From Planctomycetota bacterium (lineage in GTDB: Bacteria; Planctomycetota; Brocadiia; SM23-32), in NCBI GenBank assembly GCA_018334735.1, contig JAGXLK010000215.1:1-5448 (forward strand): a stretch of 5,448 bases of DNA, read 5' to 3'. The notes beneath the pieces were generated by a model. The model saw nothing but the letters and a program-made list of their open reading frames with translations, had not been told where the DNA came from and ran no database searches. Positions 4,286 through 5,448 of this stretch are shown one piece after another. Position 1 is the stretch's first letter. Each line of letters starts with the position of its first letter. The position numbers and the translations under genes were made by a program.

Positions 4286-5448
4286 ATCTCTGATACCTCG
4301 GGATTGTTTTTGTCCACCTTGGAATTGTCTTCGAGTTCGAGCTTGGTATTTATCCAGTAGGCAATACCGGCCCGTCCACTTTTGTCTGTGATCCGGATGC
4401 CTGGTTTGACGTTGAGGATCTGTTCCGTGTCGAAAATCGTATAAACACGTTTGTCTTTTTCCATCGCATCAATGTGGATTCCCGCAAGTGTTGTATTGAA
4501 CCGGGAACCGGCGAAAGGTTGCTGCGGTGGGATGTCATAACCAATTTCATCCTCGAAATAATGGGCGAGTTCGGTGATCACTTCTGTGTTGATATCCTCA
4601 TCGTCTCCTCGGAGTGCCAGGTGTTCCATCACCATACCCTCCAGAGGGGCATTCCCCGTGCGCTCACCCACACCGAATAGGGTCGAGTTTGTGGCGCTGC
4701 AGCCGTACAACCAGGCTGTTGCTGAATTGACCAGGACCTTATGAAAATCGTTATGCCCATGCCATTCCAGCCATTCGCTCGGGAACCCGGCGTAACATTG
4801 CAGGCCGTAAACGATACCGGGGACGCTCCGGGGCAGGGAAGCACCCGGGTAAGGGACTCCGAAGCCCATTGTATCGCACGCCCGGATTTTGATCGGCACT
4901 CCACTCTCGTCCGCGAGTTTTCGCAGTTCAATGGCGAAAGGCACAACGAACCCGTAAAAATCGGCCCGGGTGATGTCTTCAAAATGGCATCGCGGTTTTA
5001 TACCTTCGTTGAGGGCTGATTTGACGATGGATAGGTAGCGTTCCATCGCTTTCTTACGGTTAAAACCTTCCCACTTGCCAAAAATGTGGTAGTCCGAGAC
5101 GCTGGTCAGGATACCCGTTTCTTCCAGCCCCATTGAGTTGACCAGATCGAAATCACGTGGGTGGGCTCGAATCCAACCGGTTACGTGGGGATATTCGTAA
5201 TCCAGTTCCAGGCATTTTTCGACCGCTTCTCGATCTCGATCCTGGTAGAGGAAAAACTCACACTGTCGAATGAGACCTTTTTCGCCTCCGAGACGATGCA
5301 GCATTTTGTAGACTTCGACTACCTGATCGGCTGTGAAGGGAGGCATTGCCTGCTGACCGTCTCGGAACGTCGTATCGGTGATCCATGTCTCTTGAGCGGG
5401 CCGCATCGGAACATGGCGGTGGTTGAAAGGAATCTGGGGAACCTCCCC
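4159..5448 (-). CDS. DRE-TIM metallolyase: isopropylmalate / Re-citrate synthase-like enzyme (5' end outside window)
   Basis: This enzyme condenses acetyl-CoA with a 2-oxoacid in a TIM barrel carrying a divalent metal. Counting from the internal ATG at 5406 (415 residues), the visible motifs are TDTTFRDGQQA (10-20, the DRE-TIM entry motif with its catalytic arginine), HFEDITRADFYG (141-152), RACDTMGFG (175-183), the metal-binding HGHND (216-220), GVGERTGN (245-252) and AGIHIDAMEKD (308-318). The C-terminal 100 residues include ITDKSGRAGIAYWIN (339-353). There is no LeuA-type regulatory dimer domain. The pattern TTFRDGQQ with PYPGASLPRSVPG resembles the group that includes clostridial Re-citrate synthase, often annotated as 2-isopropylmalate synthase; the substrate cannot be settled by reading. 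The frame is open for 14 codons above 5406 to the edge, and EVPQIPF...HVPM reads as genuine protein. No Shine-Dalgarno precedes 5406, so the start is probably off-window. An aminotransferase for branched-chain amino acids lies 3.6 kb downstream. Confidence 0.9.
   Translation of the reverse strand, partial: GEVPQIPFNHRHVPMRPAQETWITDTTFRDGQQAMPPFTADQVVEVYKMLHRLGGEKGLIRQCEFFLYQDRDREAVEKCLELDYEYPHVTGWIRAHPRDFDLVNSMGLEETGILTSVSDYHIFGKWEGFNRKKAMERYLSIVKSALNEGIKPRCHFEDITRADFYGFVVPFAIELRKLADESGVPIKIRACDTMGFGVPYPGASLPRSVPGIVYGLQCYAGFPSEWLEWHGHNDFHKVLVNSATAWLYGCSATNSTLFGVGERTGNAPLEGMVMEHLALRGDDEDINTEVITELAHYFEDEIGYDIPPQQPFAGSRFNTTLAGIHIDAMEKDKRVYTIFDTEQILNVKPGIRITDKSGRAGIAYWINTKLELEDNSKVDKNNPEVSEIYQDVAKQYEEGRVAVMSDEELVELVIQHIPELAEKTAELLQ

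Noticed and set aside
4629..4982. 117-residue open frame on the minus strand
   Set aside because: It is in another frame inside the metallolyase, which has continuous motifs through this stretch.
1..5448. CRISPR array, tRNA/rRNA, insertion sequence or phage genes
   Set aside because: No direct repeat arrays, no tRNA cloverleaf, no transposase or integrase motifs and no terminal inverted repeats were seen on either strand.

Overview
The window is a bacterial chromosomal segment of ordinary gene density. Every well-supported gene lies on the minus strand, so it reads from right to left. Base composition looks roughly balanced. The branched-chain aminotransferase and the lysyl-tRNA synthetase resemble proteins I associate with Planctomycetota and other PVC bacteria. 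A LolD-type ATPase suggests a diderm cell. The phylum assignment is inference from protein character, not from a marker gene.

Layout from right to left: (1) a DRE-TIM metallolyase of the isopropylmalate/homocitrate/Re-citrate synthase superfamily (4159 to the right edge). Its reading frame stays open through the edge, so the true start is probably outside the window. (2) A 437-base spacer (3722-4158) with no confident gene. It does hold a plus-strand sigma70-like promoter with a perfect, palindromic -10, a possible zinc-ribbon frame, a possible 25-residue membrane microprotein in a competing frame, and a hairpin. (3) A calcineurin-like metallophosphoesterase (2948-3721). (4) A 163-base spacer. 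(5) lysS, lysyl-tRNA synthetase, with a TTG start (1333-2784). (6) A LolD-type ABC ATPase 33 bases downstream (610-1299). (7) The first ~176 residues of a branched-chain aminotransferase with a GTG start behind a strong Shine-Dalgarno (1-530), cut by the left edge.

The co-directional run lysS - lolD - ilvE, with gaps of 33 and 79 bases, could be one transcript. The aminotransferase and the metallolyase would fit together in branched-chain amino acid synthesis if the metallolyase makes 2-isopropylmalate. However, the metallolyase looks closer to the short Re-citrate-synthase-type branch, so its substrate is open. I see no mobile element, CRISPR array, tRNA or rRNA. The least explained sequence is the 3722-4158 spacer, where promoter, candidate small frames and hairpin all favour the plus strand, against the direction of every neighbour.
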